A stretch of 64,000 nucleotides of DNA from NCBI RefSeq assembly GCF_029227915.1, contig NC_079886.1, forward strand, positions 13,883,001-13,947,000, given 5' to 3'. This DNA is from Hydractinia symbiolongicarpus (Eukaryota; Cnidaria; Hydrozoa; Anthoathecata; Hydractiniidae). Positions 38,080 through 52,344 of the stretch are shown piece after piece. Position 1 is the stretch's first letter, and each line of letters begins with the position of its first letter. Under the pieces are notes generated by a model. That model worked only from the letters and a program-made list of their open reading frames with translations, did not search any database and was not told the origin of the DNA. A program made the position numbers and the translations under genes.

Positions 38080-41000
38080 TCATTAGCGCTGTTGCCTTAG
38101 AACTCTCTTAACTACGTGCACAGTCCAATAAAAGGTGTAATGTAGCCTTTTGCAGTCTAATAAAGGCCTCACACGTAAATCACGTGGTTCCATCTGCCTG
38201 TGCACGTTACCATTGCACTATTCCTTCCAGACTCAATGCACTACAACGTTCCAAGTGGTTTTCCTTAGCGCAGTGGCCTTAGACCACTCTTAACTACGTG
38301 CACAGTCCGATAAAGACCGCAATACACCTTTTTGCAGTCCAATAAAGGCCGCACACGTAAATCACGCGGTTTCAGCTGCCTGCACCAGTTATCATTGGAC
38401 TTGTCGTTCCAGTATTAATGCGCTACCACGTCCCAAGTCGTTTTCATTAGCGCCGCTGCCTTACAACACTCTTAACTACGTGCACAGTCCTTTAAAGGCC
38501 GTAATATGGCCTTTTGCAGTCTAGTAAAAGCCTCACACGTTAATCACGAGGTTCCAACTGCCTGCGCAAGTTACCATTGGACTATTCCTTACAGTCTCAA
38601 TGTGCTACAACGTCCCAAGTCATTTTCATTAGCGCCGCTGCTTTACAACACTATTAACAGCGTGCACAGTCCTATAAAGACCGTAGCATACCCTTTTGCA
38701 GTCCATTAAAGGTCGCACACGTGGACCACGTGGTTTCACCTGCCTGCGTAGGTTACCATTGGACTGTTCCTTCAAGTCTCGATGCACTACAACGTTCCAA
38801 GTGGTTTTCCTTAGCGCAGTGGCCTTAGACCACTCTTAACTACGTGCACAGTCCAATAAAAGGTGTAATGTAGCCTTTTGCAGTCTAATAAAGGCCTCAC
38901 ACGTAAATCACGTGCTTCCATCTGCCTATGCACGTTACCATTGCACTATTCCTTCCAGTCTCAATGCACTACAACGTTCCAAGTGGTTTTCCTTAGCGCG
39001 GTGGCCTTAGACCACTCTTAACTACGTGCACAGTCCTATAAAGGCTGTAATATGGCTCTTTGCGGTCTAATAAAAGCCTCACACGTAAATCACGTGGTTC
39101 CATCTGCCTGCGCAGGTTACCATTGGACTAGTCCTTCCAGTCTCAATGCGCTACAACGTCCCAAGTCGTTTTCATTAGCGCCAATGCATTAGAACACTCT
39201 TAACTACGTGCACAGTCCTATAAGGGCTGTAATATGGCTCTTTGCGGTCTAATAAAAGCCTCACACGTTAATCACGTGGTTCCATCTGCCTGTGCAGGTT
39301 ACCATTGGACTAGTCCTTCCAGTCTCAATGCGCTACAACGTTCCAAGTCGTTTTCATTAGCGCTGTTGCCTTAGAACACTCTTAACTACGTGCACAGTCC
39401 TATAAAGGCTGTAATATGGCCTTTTGCAGTCTAGTAAAAGCTTCACACGTGGACCACGTGGTTTCACCTGCCTGCGCAGGTTACCATTGGACTGTTCCTT
39501 CAAGTCTCGATGCACTACAACGTTCCAAGTGGTTTTCCTTAGCGCAGTGGCCTTAGACCACTCTTAACTACGTGCACAGTCATATAAAGACCGTAATATA
39601 CCCTTTTGCAGTCTAATAAAAACCTCGCACGTAAATCACGCGGTTTTACCTGTCTGCGCAAGTTACTATTGGACTGTTCCTTCAAGTCTCGATGCACTAC
39701 AACGTTCCAAGTGGTTTTCCTTAGCGCAGTGGCCTTAGACCACTCTTAACTACGTGCACAGTCCAATAAAAGGTGTAATGTAGCCTTTTGCAGTCTAATA
39801 AGGGCCTCACACCTAAATCACGTGGTTCCATGAGTCTGTGCAGGTTACCATTGGACTAGTCCTTCCAGTCTCAATGCGCTACAACGTTCCAAGTCGTTTT
39901 CATTAGCGCTGTTGCCTTAGAACACTCTTAACTACGTGCACAGTCCTATAAAGGCTGTAATATGGCCTTTTGCAGTCTAGTAAAAGCCTCACACGTTAAT
40001 CACGTGGTTCCAACTGCCTGCGCAAGTTACCATTGGACTATTCCTTACAGTCTCAATGTGCTAAAACGTCCCAAGTCATTTTCATTAGCGCCGCTGCTTT
40101 ACAACACTATTAACAGCGTGCACAGTCCTATAAAGACCGTAGCATACCCTTTTGCAGTCCATTAAAGGTCGCACACGTGGACCACGTGGTTTCACCTGCC
40201 TGCGCAGGTTACCATTGGACTGTTCATTCAAGTCTCGATGCACTACAACGTTCCAATTGGTTTTCCTTAGCGCAGTGGCCTTAGACCACTCTTAACTACG
40301 TGCACAGTCCTATAAAGACCGCAATACACCTTTTTGCAGTCCAATAAAGGCCGCACACGTTAATCACGCGGTTTCAGCTGCCTGCACCGGTTATCATTGG
40401 ACTTGTCGTTCCAGTATTAATGCGTTACCACGTCCCAAGTCGTTTTCATTAGCGCCGCTGCCTTACAACACTCTTAACTACGTGCACAGTCCTTTAAAGG
40501 ACGTAATATGGCCTTTTGCAGTCTAATAAAGGCGTTGCACGTAAATTACGTGGTTTCACCTGTCTGCGCAGGTTACCATTGGACTAGTCCTTCCAGTCTC
40601 AATGCGCTACAACGTTCCAAGTCGTTTTCATTAGCGCTGTTGCCTTAGAACACTCTTAACTGCGTGCACAGTCCCATAAAGACCGTACCATACCCTTTTG
40701 CAGTCCATTAAAGGTCGCACACGTAAATCACGTGGTTTCACCTGCCTGTGCAGGTTACCATTGGACTGTTCCTTCAAGTCTCGATGCACTACAACGTTCC
40801 AAGTGGTTTTCCTTAGCGCAGTGGCCTTAGACCACTCTTAACTACGTGCACAGTCCTATAAAGACCGCAATACACCTTTTTGCAGTCCAATAAAGGCCGC
40901 ACACGTAAATCACGCGGTTTCAGCTGCCTGCACCGGTTACCATTGGACTTGTCATTCCAGTCTTAATGCGCTACAACGTCCCAAGTCGTTTTCATTAGCG

Positions 41001-42264
41001 CGGCAGCCTTACAACATTCTTAACTACGTGCACAGTCCTATAAAGGGCGTAATATGGCCCTTTGCGGTCTAATAAAAGCCTCACTCGTAAATCACGTAGT
41101 TCCATCCGCCTGCGCAGGTTACCAGTTGACTAGTCCTTCCAGTCTCAATGCGCTACAACGTTTCAAGTCGTTTTCATTAGCGCTGTTGCCTTAGAACACT
41201 CTTAACTACGTGCACAGTCATATAAAGGCTGTAATATAGCCTTTTGCAGTCTATTAAAAGCCTCACACGTAAATCACGTGGTTCGAACTTCCTGCGCAAG
41301 TTACCATTGGACTATTCCTTACAGTCTCAATGTGCTACAACGTCCCAAGTCGTCTTCATTAGCGCCGTTGCTTTACAACACTATTAACTACGTTCACCGT
41401 CCTATAAAGGCTGTAATATTGCCTTTTGCAGTCTCATAAAGGCCTCATACGTAATTAATGTGGTTCCATCTGCCTGTGCAGGTTACCATTGCATTGTTCT
41501 TTCCAGTCTCATGCGCTACCACGTCCCAAGTCGTTTTCATTAGCGCTGTTGCCTTAGAACACTCTTAACTACGTGCACAGTCCAATAAAAGGTGTAACAT
41601 ACCCTTTTGCAGTCCATTAAAGGTCGCACACGTAAATCACGTGGTTTCACCTGCCTGCGCAGGTTACCATTGGACTGTTCCTTCAAGTCTCGATGCACTA
41701 CAACGTTCCAAGTGGTTTTCCTTAACACGGTGGCCTTAGACCACTCTTAACTACGTGCACAGTCCAATAAAAGGTGTAATGTAGCCTTTTGCAGTCTAAT
41801 AAAGGACTCACACCTAAATCACGTGGTTCCATGAGTCTGTGCAGGTTACCATTGGACTAGTCCTTCCAGTTTCAATGCGCTACAACGTCCCAAGTCCTTT
41901 TCATTAGAGCCGTTGCCTTAGAACACTCTTAACTACGTGCACAGTCCTATAAAGGCTGTAATATGGACCTTTGCGGTCTAATAAAAGCCTCACACGTAAA
42001 TCACGTGGTTCCATCTGCCTGTGCAGGTTACCATTGGACTATTCCTTACAGTCTCAATGTGCTACAACGTCCCAAGTCATTTTCATTAGCGCCGCTGCTT
42101 TACAACACTATTAACAGCGTGCACAGTCCTATAAAGACCGTAGCATACCCTTTTGCAGTCCATTAAAGGTCGCACACGTGGACCACGTGGTTTCACCTGC
42201 CTGCGCAGGTTACCATTAGACTAGTCCTTCCAGTCTCAATGCACTACAACGTTCCAAGTGGTTT
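38080..42264 (+). repeat. 23-mer higher-order unit, copy 1 (4,185 bp)
   Basis: 4,185 = 23 x 182 minus 1; the missing base is in the TCTCATGCGC monomer (~41,510). Landmarks at this exact offset: 38,506/42,691, 39,962/44,147, 41,540/45,725, 41,963/46,148. Homology starts within GCGCTGTTGCCTTAGAACTC; just before it the two loci differ (TTGGACTAG against TTAGACTAG). Confidence 0.93.
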
Positions 42265-45200
42265 TCCTTAGCGCTGTTGCCTTAGAACTCTCTTAACTAC
42301 GTGCACAGTCCAATAAAAGGTGTAATGTAGCCTTTTGCAGTCTAATAAAGGCCTCACACGTAAATCACGTGGTTCCATCTGCCTGTGCACGTTACCATTG
42401 CACTATTCCTTCCAGACTCAATGCACTACAACGTTCCAAGTGGTTTTCCTTAGCGCAGTGGCCTTAGACCACTCTTAACTACGTGCACAGTCCGATAAAG
42501 ACCGCAATACACCTTTTTGCAGTCCAATAAAGGCCGCACACGTAAATCACGCGGTTTCAGCTGCCTGCACCAGTTATCATTGGACTTGTCGTTCCAGTAT
42601 TAATGCGCTACCACGTCCCAAGTCGTTTTCATTAGCGCCGCTGCCTTACAACACTCTTAACTACGTGCACAGTCCTTTAAAGGCCGTAATATGGCCTTTT
42701 GCAGTCTAGTAAAAGCCTCACACGTTCATCACGAGGTTCCAACTGCCTGCGCAAGTTACCATTGGACTATTCCTTACAGTCTCAATGTGCTACAACGTCC
42801 CAAGTCATTTTCATTAGCGCCGCTGCTTTACAACACTATTAACAGCGTGCACAGTCCTATAAAGACCGTAGCATACCCTTTTGCAGTCCATTAAAGGTCG
42901 CACACGTGGACCACGTGGTTTCACCTGCCTGCGCAGGTTACCATTGGACTGTTCCTTCAAGTCTCGATGCACTACAACGTTCCAAGTGGTTTTCCTTAGC
43001 GCAGTGGCCTTAGACCACTCTTAACTACGTGCACAGTCCAATAAAAGGTGTAATGTAGCCTTTTGCAGTCTAATAAAGGCCTCACACGTAAATCACGTGC
43101 TTCCATCTGCCTATGCACGTTACCATTGCACTATTCCTTCCAGTCTCAATGCACTACAACGTTCCAAGTGGTTTTCCTTAGCGCGGTGGCCTTAGACCAC
43201 TCTTAACTACGTGCACAGTCCTATAAAGGCTGTAATATGGCCCTTTGCGGTCTAATAAAAGCCTCACACGTAAATCACGTGGTTCCATCTGCCTGCGCAG
43301 GTTACCATTGGACTAGTCCTTCCAGTCTCAATGCGCTACAACGTCCCAAGTCGTTTTCATTAGCGCCAATGCATTAGAACACTCTTAACTACGTGCACAG
43401 TCCTATAAGGGCTGTAATATGGCTCTTTGCGGTCTAATAAAAGCCTCACACGTTAATCACGTGGTTCCATCTGCCTGTGCAGGTTACCATTGGACTAGTC
43501 CTTCCAGTCTCAATGCGCTACAACGTTCCAAGTCGTTTTCATTAGCGCTGTTGCCTTAGAACACTCTTAACTACGTGCACAGTCCTATAAAGGCTGTAAT
43601 ATGGCCTTTTGCAGTCTAGTAAAAGCTTCACACGTGGACCACGTGGTTTCACCTGCCTGCGCAGGTTACCATTGGACTGTTCCTTCAAGTCTCGATGCAC
43701 TACAACGTTCCAAGTGGTTTTCCTTAGCGCAGTGGCCTTAGACCACTCTTAACTACGTGCACAGTCATATAAAGACCGTAATATACCCTTTTGCAGTCTA
43801 ATAAAAACCTCGCACGTAAATCACGCGGTTTTACCTGTCTGCGCAAGTTACTATTGGACTGTTCCTTCAAGTCTCGATGCACTACAACGTTCCAAGTGGT
43901 TTTCCTTAGCGCAGTGGCCTTAGACCACTCTTAACTACGTGCACAGTCCAATAAAAGGTGTAATGTAGCCTTTTGCAGTCTAATAAGGGCCTCACACCTA
44001 AATCACGTGGTTCCATGAGTCTGTGCAGGTTACCATTGGACTAGTCCTTCCAGTCTCAATGCGCTACAACGTTCCAAGTCGTTTTCATTAGCGCTGTTGC
44101 CTTAGAACACTCTTAACTACGTGCACAGTCCTATAAAGGCTGTAATATGGCCTTTTGCAGTCTAGTAAAAGCCTCACACGTTAATCACGTGGTTCCAACT
44201 GCCTGCGCAAGTTACCATTGGACTATTCCTTACAGTCTCAATGTGCTAAAACGTCCCAAGTCATTTTCATTAGCGCCGCTGCTTTACAACACTATTAACA
44301 GCGTGCACAGTCCTATAAAGACCGTAGCATACCCTTTTGCAGTCCATTAAAGGTCGCACACGTGGACCACGTGGTTTCACCTGCCTGCGCAGGTTACCAT
44401 TGGACTGTTCATTCAAGTCTCGATGCACTACAACGTTCCAATTGGTTTTCCTTAGCGCAGTGGCCTTAGACCACTCTTAACTACGTGCACAGTCCTATAA
44501 AGACCGCAATACACCTTTTTGCAGTCCAATAAAGGCCGCACACGTTAATCACGCGGTTTCAGCTGCCTGCACCGGTTATCATTGGACTTGTCGTTCCAGT
44601 ATTAATGCGTTACCACGTCCCAAGTCGTTTTCATTAGCGCCGCTGCCTTACAACACTCTTAACTACGTGCACAGTCCTTTAAAGGACGTAATATGGCCTT
44701 TTGCAGTCTAATAAAGGCGTTGCACGTAAATTACGTGGTTTCACCTGTCTGCGCAGGTTACCATTGGACTAGTCCTTCCAGTCTCAATGCGCTACAACGT
44801 TCCAAGTCGTTTTCATTAGCGCTGTTGCCTTAGAACACTCTTAACTGCGTGCACAGTCCCATAAAGACCGTACCATACCCTTTTGCAGTCCATTAAAGGT
44901 CGCACACGTAAATCACGTGGTTTCACCTGCCTGTGCAGGTTACCATTGGACTGTTCCTTCAAGTCTCGATGCACTACAACGTTCCAAGTGGTTTTCCTTA
45001 GCGCAGTGGCCTTAGACCACTCTTAACTACGTGCACAGTCCTATAAAGACCGCAATACACCTTTTTGCAGTCCAATAAAGGCCGCACACGTAAATCACGC
45101 GGTTTCAGCTGCCTGCACCGGTTACCATTGGACTTGTCATTCCAGTCTTAATGCGCTACAACGTCCCAAGTCGTTTTCATTAGCGCGGCAGCCTTACAAC

Positions 45201-46400
45201 ATTCTTAACTACGTGCACAGTCCTATAAAGGGCGTAATATGGCCCTTTGCGGTCTAATAAAAGCCTCACTCGTAAATCACGTAGTTCCATCCGCCTGCGC
45301 AGGTTACCAGTTGACTAGTCCTTCCAGTCTCAATGCGCTACAACGTTTCAAGTCGTTTTCATTAGCGCTGTTGCCTTAGAACACTCTTAACTACGTGCAC
45401 AGTCATATAAAGGCTGTAATATAGCCTTTTGCAGTCTATTAAAAGCCTCACACGTAAATCACGTGGTTCGAACTTCCTGCGCAAGTTACCATTGGACTAT
45501 TCCTTACAGTCTCAATGTGCTACAACGTCCCAAGTCGTCTTCATTAGCGCCGTTGCTTTACAACACTATTAACTACGTTCACCGTCCTATAAAGGCTGTA
45601 ATATTGCCTTTTGCAGTCTCATAAAGGCCTCATACGTAATTAATGTGGTTCCATCTGCCTGTGCAGGTTACCATTGCATTGTTCTTTCCAGTCTCATGCG
45701 CTACCACGTCCCAAGTCGTTTTCATTAGCGCTGTTGCCTTAGAACACTCTTAACTACGTGCACAGTCCAATAAAAGGTGTAACATACCCTTTTGCAGTCC
45801 ATTAAAGGTCGCACACGTAAATCACGTGGTTTCACCTGCCTGCGCAGGTTACCATTGGACTGTTCCTTCAAGTCTCGATGCACTACAACGTTCCAAGTGG
45901 TTTTCCTTAACACGGTGGCCTTAGACCACTCTTAACTACGTGCACAGTCCAATAAAAGGTGTAATGTAGCCTTTTGCAGTCTAATAAAGGACTCACACCT
46001 AAATCACGTGGTTCCATGAGTCTGTGCAGGTTACCATTGGACTAGTCCTTCCAGTTTCAATGCGCTACAACGTCCCAAGTCCTTTTCATTAGAGCCGTTG
46101 CCTTAGAACACTCTTAACTACGTGCACAGTCCTATAAAGGCTGTAATATGGACCTTTGCGGTCTAATAAAAGCCTCACACGTAAATCACGTGGTTCCATC
46201 TGCCTGTGCAGGTTACCATTGGACTATTCCTTACAGTCTCAATGTGCTACAACGTCCCAAGTCATTTTCATTAGCGCCGCTGCTTTACAACACTATTAAC
46301 AGCGTGCACAGTCCTATAAAGACCGTAGCATACCCTTTTGCAGTCCATTAAAGGTCGCACACGTGGACCACGTGGTTTCACCTGCCTGCGCAGGTTACCA
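42265..46400 (+). repeat. 23-mer higher-order unit, copy 2
   Basis: Almost identical to copy 1. Substitutions noticed by eye include CGTTCATCACG near 42,722 for CGTTAATCACG, TGCGCAGG near 42,931 for TGCGTAGG, and GGCCCTTTGC near 43,238 for GGCTCTTTGC. Homology fades near 46,400. The last third is also copy 1 of the overlapping 2,911-bp repeat. Confidence 0.92.
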
Positions 46401-47665
46401 TTGGACTGTTCCTTCAAGTCTCGATGCACTACAACGTTCCAAGTGGTTTTCCTTAGCGCAGTGGCCTTAGACCACTCTTAACTACGTGCACAGTCCAATA
46501 AAAGGTGTAATGTAGCCTTTTGCAGTCTAATAAAGGCCTCACACGTAAATCACGTGGTTCCATCTGCCTGTGCACGTTACCATTGCACTATTCCTTCCAG
46601 ACTCAATGCACTACAACGTTCCAAGTGGTTTTCCTTAGCGCGGTGGCCTTAGACCACTCTTAACTACGTGCACAGTCCTATAAAGGCTGTAATATGGCCC
46701 TTTGCGGTCTAATAAAAGCCTCACACGTAAATCACGCGGTTTCAGCTGCCTGCACCGGTTATCATTGGACTTGTCGTTCCAGTATTAATGCGCTACCACG
46801 TCCCAAGTCGTTTTCATTAGCGCCGCTGCCTTACAACACTCTTAACTACGTGCACAGTCCTTTAAAGGCCGTAATAATGCCTTTTGCAGTCTAATAAAGG
46901 CGTTGCACGTAAATCACGTCGTTCCATCTGCCTGTGCACGTTACCATTGCACTATTCCTTCCAGACTCAATGCACTACAACGTTCCAAGTGGTTTTCCTT
47001 AGCGCGGTGGCCTTAGACCACTCTTAACTACGTGCACAGTCCTATAAAGGCTGTAATATGGCCCTTTGCGGTCTAATAAAAGCCTCACACGTAAATCACG
47101 TGGTTCCATCTGCCTTCGCAGGTTACCATTGGACTAGTCCTTCCAGTCTCAATGCGCTACAACGTCCCAAGTCGTTTTTATAAGCGCCATTGCATTAGAA
47201 CACTCTTAACTACGTGCACAGTCCTATAAGGGCTGTAATATGGCCCTTTGCGGTCTAATAAAAGCCTCACACGTAAATCACGTGGTTCCATCTGCCTGTG
47301 CAGGTTACCATTGGACTAGTCCTTCCAGTCTCAATGCGCTACAACGTTCCAAGTCGTTTTCATTAGCGCTGTTGCCTTAGAACACTCTTAACTACGTGCA
47401 CAGTCCTATAAAGGCTGTAATATGGCCTTTTGCAGTCTAGTAAAAGCCTCACACGTTAATCACGTGTTTCCAACTGCCTGCGCAAGTTACCATTGGACTA
47501 TTCCTTACAGTCTCAATGTGCTACAACGTCCCAAGTCATTTTCATTAGCGCCGCTGCTTTACAACACTATTAACAGCGTGCACAGTCCTATAAAGACCGT
47601 AGCATACCCTTTTGCAGTCCATTAAAGGTCGCACACGTGGACCACGTGGTTTCACCTGCCTGCGA
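44755..47665 (+). repeat. 16-mer higher-order unit, copy 1 (2,911 bp)
   Basis: 2,911 = 16 x 182 minus 1. Landmarks: 45,725/48,636, 46,148/49,059, 46,694/49,605, 47,422/50,333. It overlaps the 23-mer copy 2, so this duplication took in part of an already duplicated block. A variant private to this copy is GTAATAATGCC at ~46,872, where the next copy has GTAATATGGCC. Confidence 0.92.
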
Positions 47666-50585
47666 AGGTTACCATTGGACTAGTCCTTCCAGTCTCAATG
47701 CGCTACAACGTTCCAAGTCGTTTTCATTAGCGCTGTTGCCTTAGAACACTCTTAACTGCGTGCACAGTCCCATAAAGACCGTACCATACCCTTTTGCAGT
47801 CCATTAAAGGTCGCACACGTAAATCACGTGGTTTCACCTGCCTGTGCAGGTTACCATTGGACTGTTCCTTCAAGTCTCGATGCACTACAACGTTCCAAGT
47901 GGTTTTCCTTAGCGCAGTGGCCTTAGACCACTCTTAACTACGTGCACAGTCCTATAAAGACCGCAATACACCTTTTTGCAGTCCAATAAAGGCCGCACAC
48001 GTAAATCACGCGGTTTCAGCTGCCTGCACCGGTTACCATTGGACTTGTCATTCCAGTCTTAATGCGCTACAACGTCCCAAGTCGTTTTCATTAGCGCGGC
48101 AGCCTTACAACATTCTTAACTACGTGCACAGTCCTATAAAGGGCGTAATATGGCCCTTTGCGGTCTAATAAAAGCCTCACTCGTAAATCACGTAGTTCCA
48201 TCCGCCTGCGCAGGTTACCAGTTGACTAGTCCTTCCAGTCTCAATGCGCTACAACGTTTCAAGTCGTTTTCATTAGCGCTGTTGCCTTAGAACACTCTTA
48301 ACTACGTGCACAGTCATATAAAGGCTGTAATATAGCCTTTTGCAGTCTACTAAAAGCCTCACACGTAAATCACGTGGTTCGAACTTCCTGCGCAAGTTAC
48401 CATTGGACTATTCCTTACAGTCTCAATGTGCTACTACGTCCCAAGTCGTCTTCATTAGCGCCGTTGCTTTACAACACTATTAACTACGTTCACCGTCCTA
48501 TAAAGGCTGTAATATTGCCTTTTGCAGTCTCATAAAGGCCTCATACGTAATTAATGTGGTTCCATCTGCCTGTGCAGGTTACCATTGCATTGTTCTTTCC
48601 AGTCTCATGCGCTACCACGTCCCAAGTCGTTTTCATTAGCGCTGTTGCCTTAGAACACTCTTAACTACGTGCACAGTCCAATAAAAGGTGTAACATACCC
48701 TTTTGCAGTCCATTAAAGGTCGCACACGTAAATCACGTGGTTTCACCTGCCTGCGCAGGTTACCATTGGACTGTTCCTTCAAGTCTCGATGCACTACAAC
48801 GTTCCAAGTGGTTTTCCTTAACACGGTGGCCTTAGACCACTCTTAACTACGTGCACAGTCCAATAAAAGGTGTAATGTAGCCTTTTGCAGTCTAATAAAG
48901 GACTCACACCTAAATCACGTGGTTCCATGAGTCTGTGCATGTTACCATTGGACTAGTCCTTCCAGTTTCAATGCGCTACAACGTCCCAAGTCCTTTTCAT
49001 TAGAGCCGTTGCCTTAGAACACTCTTAACTACGTGCACAGTCCTATAAAGGCTGTAATATGGACCTTTGCGGTCTAATAAAAGCCTCACACGTAAATCAC
49101 GTGGTTCCATCTGCCTGTGCAGGTTACCATTGGACTATTCCTTACAGTCTCAATGTGCTACAACGTCCCAAGTCATTTTCATTAGCGCCGCTGCTTTACA
49201 ACACTATTAACAGCGTGCACAGTCCTATAAAGACCGTAGCATACCCTTTTGCAGTCCATTAAAGGTCGCACACGTGGACCACGTGGTTTCACCTGCCTGC
49301 GCAGGTTACCATTGGACTGTTCCTTCAAGTCTCGATGCACTACAACGTTCCAAGTGGTTTTCCTTAGCGCAGTGGCCTTAGACCACTCTTAACTACGTGC
49401 ACAGTCCAATAAAAGGTGTAATGTAGCCTTTTGCAGTCTAATAAAGGCCTCACACGTAAATCACGTGGTTCCATCTGCCTGTGCACGTTACCATTGCACT
49501 ATTCCTTCCAGACTCAATGCACTACAACGTTCCAAGTGGTTTTCCTTAGCGCGGTGGCCTTAGACCACTCTTAACTACGTGCACAGTCCTATAAAGGCTG
49601 TAATATGGCCCTTTGCGGTCTAATAAAAGCCTCACACGTAAATCACGCGGTTTCAGCTGCCTGCACCGGTTATCATTGGACTTGTCGTTCCAGTATTAAT
49701 GCGCTACCACGTCCCAAGTCGTTTTCATTAGCGCCGCTGCCTTACAACACTCTTAACTACGTGCACAGTCCTTTAAAGGCCGTAATATGGCCTTTTGCAG
49801 TCTAATAAAGGCGTTGCACGTAAATCACGTCGTTCCATCTGCCTGTGCACGTTACCATTGCACTATTCCTTCCAGACTCAATGCACTACAACGTTCCAAG
49901 TGGTTTTCCTTAGCGCGGTGGCCTTAGACCACTCTTAACTACGTGCACAGTCCTATAAAGGCTGTAATATGGCCCTTTGCGGTCTAATAAAAGCCTCACA
50001 CGTAAATCACGTGGTTCCATCTGCCTGCGCAGGTTACCATTGGACTAGTCCTTCCAGTCTCAATGCGCTACAACGTCCCAAGTCGTTTTTATAAGCGCCA
50101 TTGCATTAGAACACTCTTAACTACGTGCACAGTCCTATAAGGGCTGTAATATGGCCCTTTGCGGTCTAATAAAAGCCTCACACGTAAATCACGTGGTTCC
50201 ATCTGCCTGTGCAGGTTACCATTGGACTAGTCCTTCCAGTCTCAATGCGCTACAACGTTCCAAGTCGTTTTCATTAGCGCTGTTGCCTTAGAACACTCTT
50301 AACTACGTGCACAGTCCTATAAAGGCTGTAATATGGCCTTTTGCAGTCTAGTAAAAGCCTCACACGTTAATCACGTGTTTCCAACTGCCTGCGCAAGTTA
50401 CCATTGGACTATTCCTTACAGTCTCAATGTGCTACAACGTCCCAAGTCATTTTCATTAGCGCCGCTGCTTTACAACACTATTAACAGCGTGCACAGTCCT
50501 ATAAAGACCGTAGCATACCCTTTTGCAGTCCATTAAAGGTCGCACACGTGGACCACGTGGTTTCACCTGCCTGCGAAGGTTACCA
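47666..50585 (+). repeat. 16-mer higher-order unit, copy 2
   Basis: In register with the preceding unit. Small differences include CTACTACGTCC near 48,431 for CTACAACGTCC, GTCTACTAAAAGCC near 48,346 for GTCTATTAAAAGCC, and TGTGCATGTTACC near 48,933 for TGTGCAGGTTACC. The junction between the copies lies next to TGCGAAGGTTACC. Confidence 0.92.
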
Positions 50586-51505
50586 TTAGACTAGTCCTTC
50601 CAGTCTCAATGCACTACAACGTTCCAAGTGGTTTTCCTTAGCGCTGTTGCCTTAGAACTCTCTTAACTACGTGCACAGTCCAATAAAAGGTGTAATGTAG
50701 CCTTTTGCAGTCTAATAAAGGCCTCACACGTAAATCACGTGGTTCCATCTGCCTGTGCACGTTACCATTGCACTATTCCTTCCAGACTCAATGCACTACA
50801 ACGTTCCAAGTGGTTTTCCTTAGCGCAGTGGCCTTAGACCACTCTTAACTACGTGCACAGTCCGATAAAGACCGCAATACACCTTTTTGCAGTCCAATAA
50901 AGGCCGCACACGTAAATCACGCGGTTTCAGCTGCCTGCATCAGTTATCATTGGACTTGTCGTTCCAGTATTAATGCGCTACCACTTCCCAAGTCGTTTTC
51001 ATTAGCGCCGCTGCCTTACAACACTCTTAACTACGTGCACAGTCCTTTAAAGGCCGTAATATGGCCTTTTGCAGTCTAATAAAGGCGTTGCACGTAAATC
51101 ACGTGGTTCCATCTGCCCGCGCAGGTTACCATTAGACTAGTCCTTCCAGTCTCAATGCACTACAACGTTCCAAGTGGTTTTCCTTAGCGCTGTTGCCTTA
51201 GAACACTCTTAACTACGTGCACAGTCCAATAAAAGGTGTAATGTAGCCTTTTGCAGTCTAATAAAGGCCTCACACGTAAATCACGTGGTTCCATCTGCCT
51301 GTGCACGTTACCATTGCACTATTCCTTTCAGACTCAATGCACTACAACGTTCCAAGTGGTTTTCCTTAGCGCGGTGGCCTTAGACCACTCTTAACTACGT
51401 GCACAGTCCTATAAAGACCGCAATACACCTTTTTGCAGTCCAATAAAGGCCGCACACGTAAATCACGCGGTTTCAGCTGCCTGCACCGGTTACCATTGGA
51501 CTTGT
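49570..51505 (+). repeat. ~11-mer block repeated 2,730 bp downstream (first of pair)
   Basis: Matches ~52,300-54,235 at an offset of 2,730 (15 x 182): 49,605/52,335, 50,333/53,063, and TCCGATAAAG at 50,861/53,591. It overlaps the end of the 16-mer copy 2. At ~51,495 the first copy continues TTGGACTTGTC and the second TTGGACTAGTC, which marks the break. Confidence 0.88.
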
Positions 51506-52344
51506 CATTCCAGTCTTAATGCGCTACAACGTCCCAAGTCGTTTTCATTAGCGCGGCAGCCTTACAACATTCTTAACTAGGTGCACAGTCCTATAAAGGG
51601 CGTAATATGGCCCTTTGCGGTCTAATAAAAGCCTCACTCGTAAATCACGTAGTTCCATCCGCCTGCGCAGGTTACCAGTGGACTAGTCCTTCCAGTCTCA
51701 ATGCGCTACAACGTTTCAAGTCGTTTTCATTAGCGCTGTTGCCTTAGAACACTCTTAACTACGTGCACAGTCATATAAAGGCTGTAATATAGCCTTTTGC
51801 AGTCTATTAAAAGCCTCACACGTAAATCACGTGGTTCGAACTTCCTGCGCAAGTTACCATTGGACTATTCCTTACAGTCTCAATGTGCTACAACGTCCCA
51901 AGTCGTCTTCATTAGCGCCGTTGCTTTACAACACTATTAACTACGTTCACCGTCCTATAAAGGCTGTAATATTGCCTTTTGCAGTCTCATAAAGGCCTCA
52001 TACGTAATTAATGTGGTTCCATCTGCCTGTGCAGGTTACCATTGGACTGTTCCTTCAAGTCTCGATGCACTACAACGTTCCAAGTGGTTTTCCTTAACAC
52101 GGTGGCCTTAGACCACTCTTAACTACGTGCACAGTCCAATAAAAGGTGTAATGTAGACTTTTGCAGTCTAATAAAGGACTCACACCTAAATCACGTGGTT
52201 CCATGAGTCTGTGCAGGTTACCATTGGACTAGTCCTTCCAGTTTCAATGCGCTACAACGTCCCAAGTCCTTTTCAATAGAGCCGTTGCCTTAGAACACTG
52301 TTAACTACGTGCACAGTCCTATAAAGGCTGTAATATGGCCCTTT
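50586..52344 (+). repeat. Monomers between the 16-mer and 24-mer spaced repeats
   Basis: Starts with the second half of the ~11-mer block, then the GCGCGGCAGCC, CACTCGTAAATC and TTCGAACTTCC series. At ~52,038, CATACGTAATTAATG is followed by GTTACCATTGGACTGTTCCTTC, so one monomer carrying the usual one-base deletion (TCTCATGCGC) is skipped relative to the copies at 41.5, 45.7 and 48.6 kb. Confidence 0.8.

Noticed and set aside
3655-50585. Long near-identical tandem units as pure assembly artefacts
   Set aside because: Each pair shows private substitutions, or a clean single-monomer loss, which simple duplicate joining would not create. Not excluded without reads, so long-read checks are listed in the findings.
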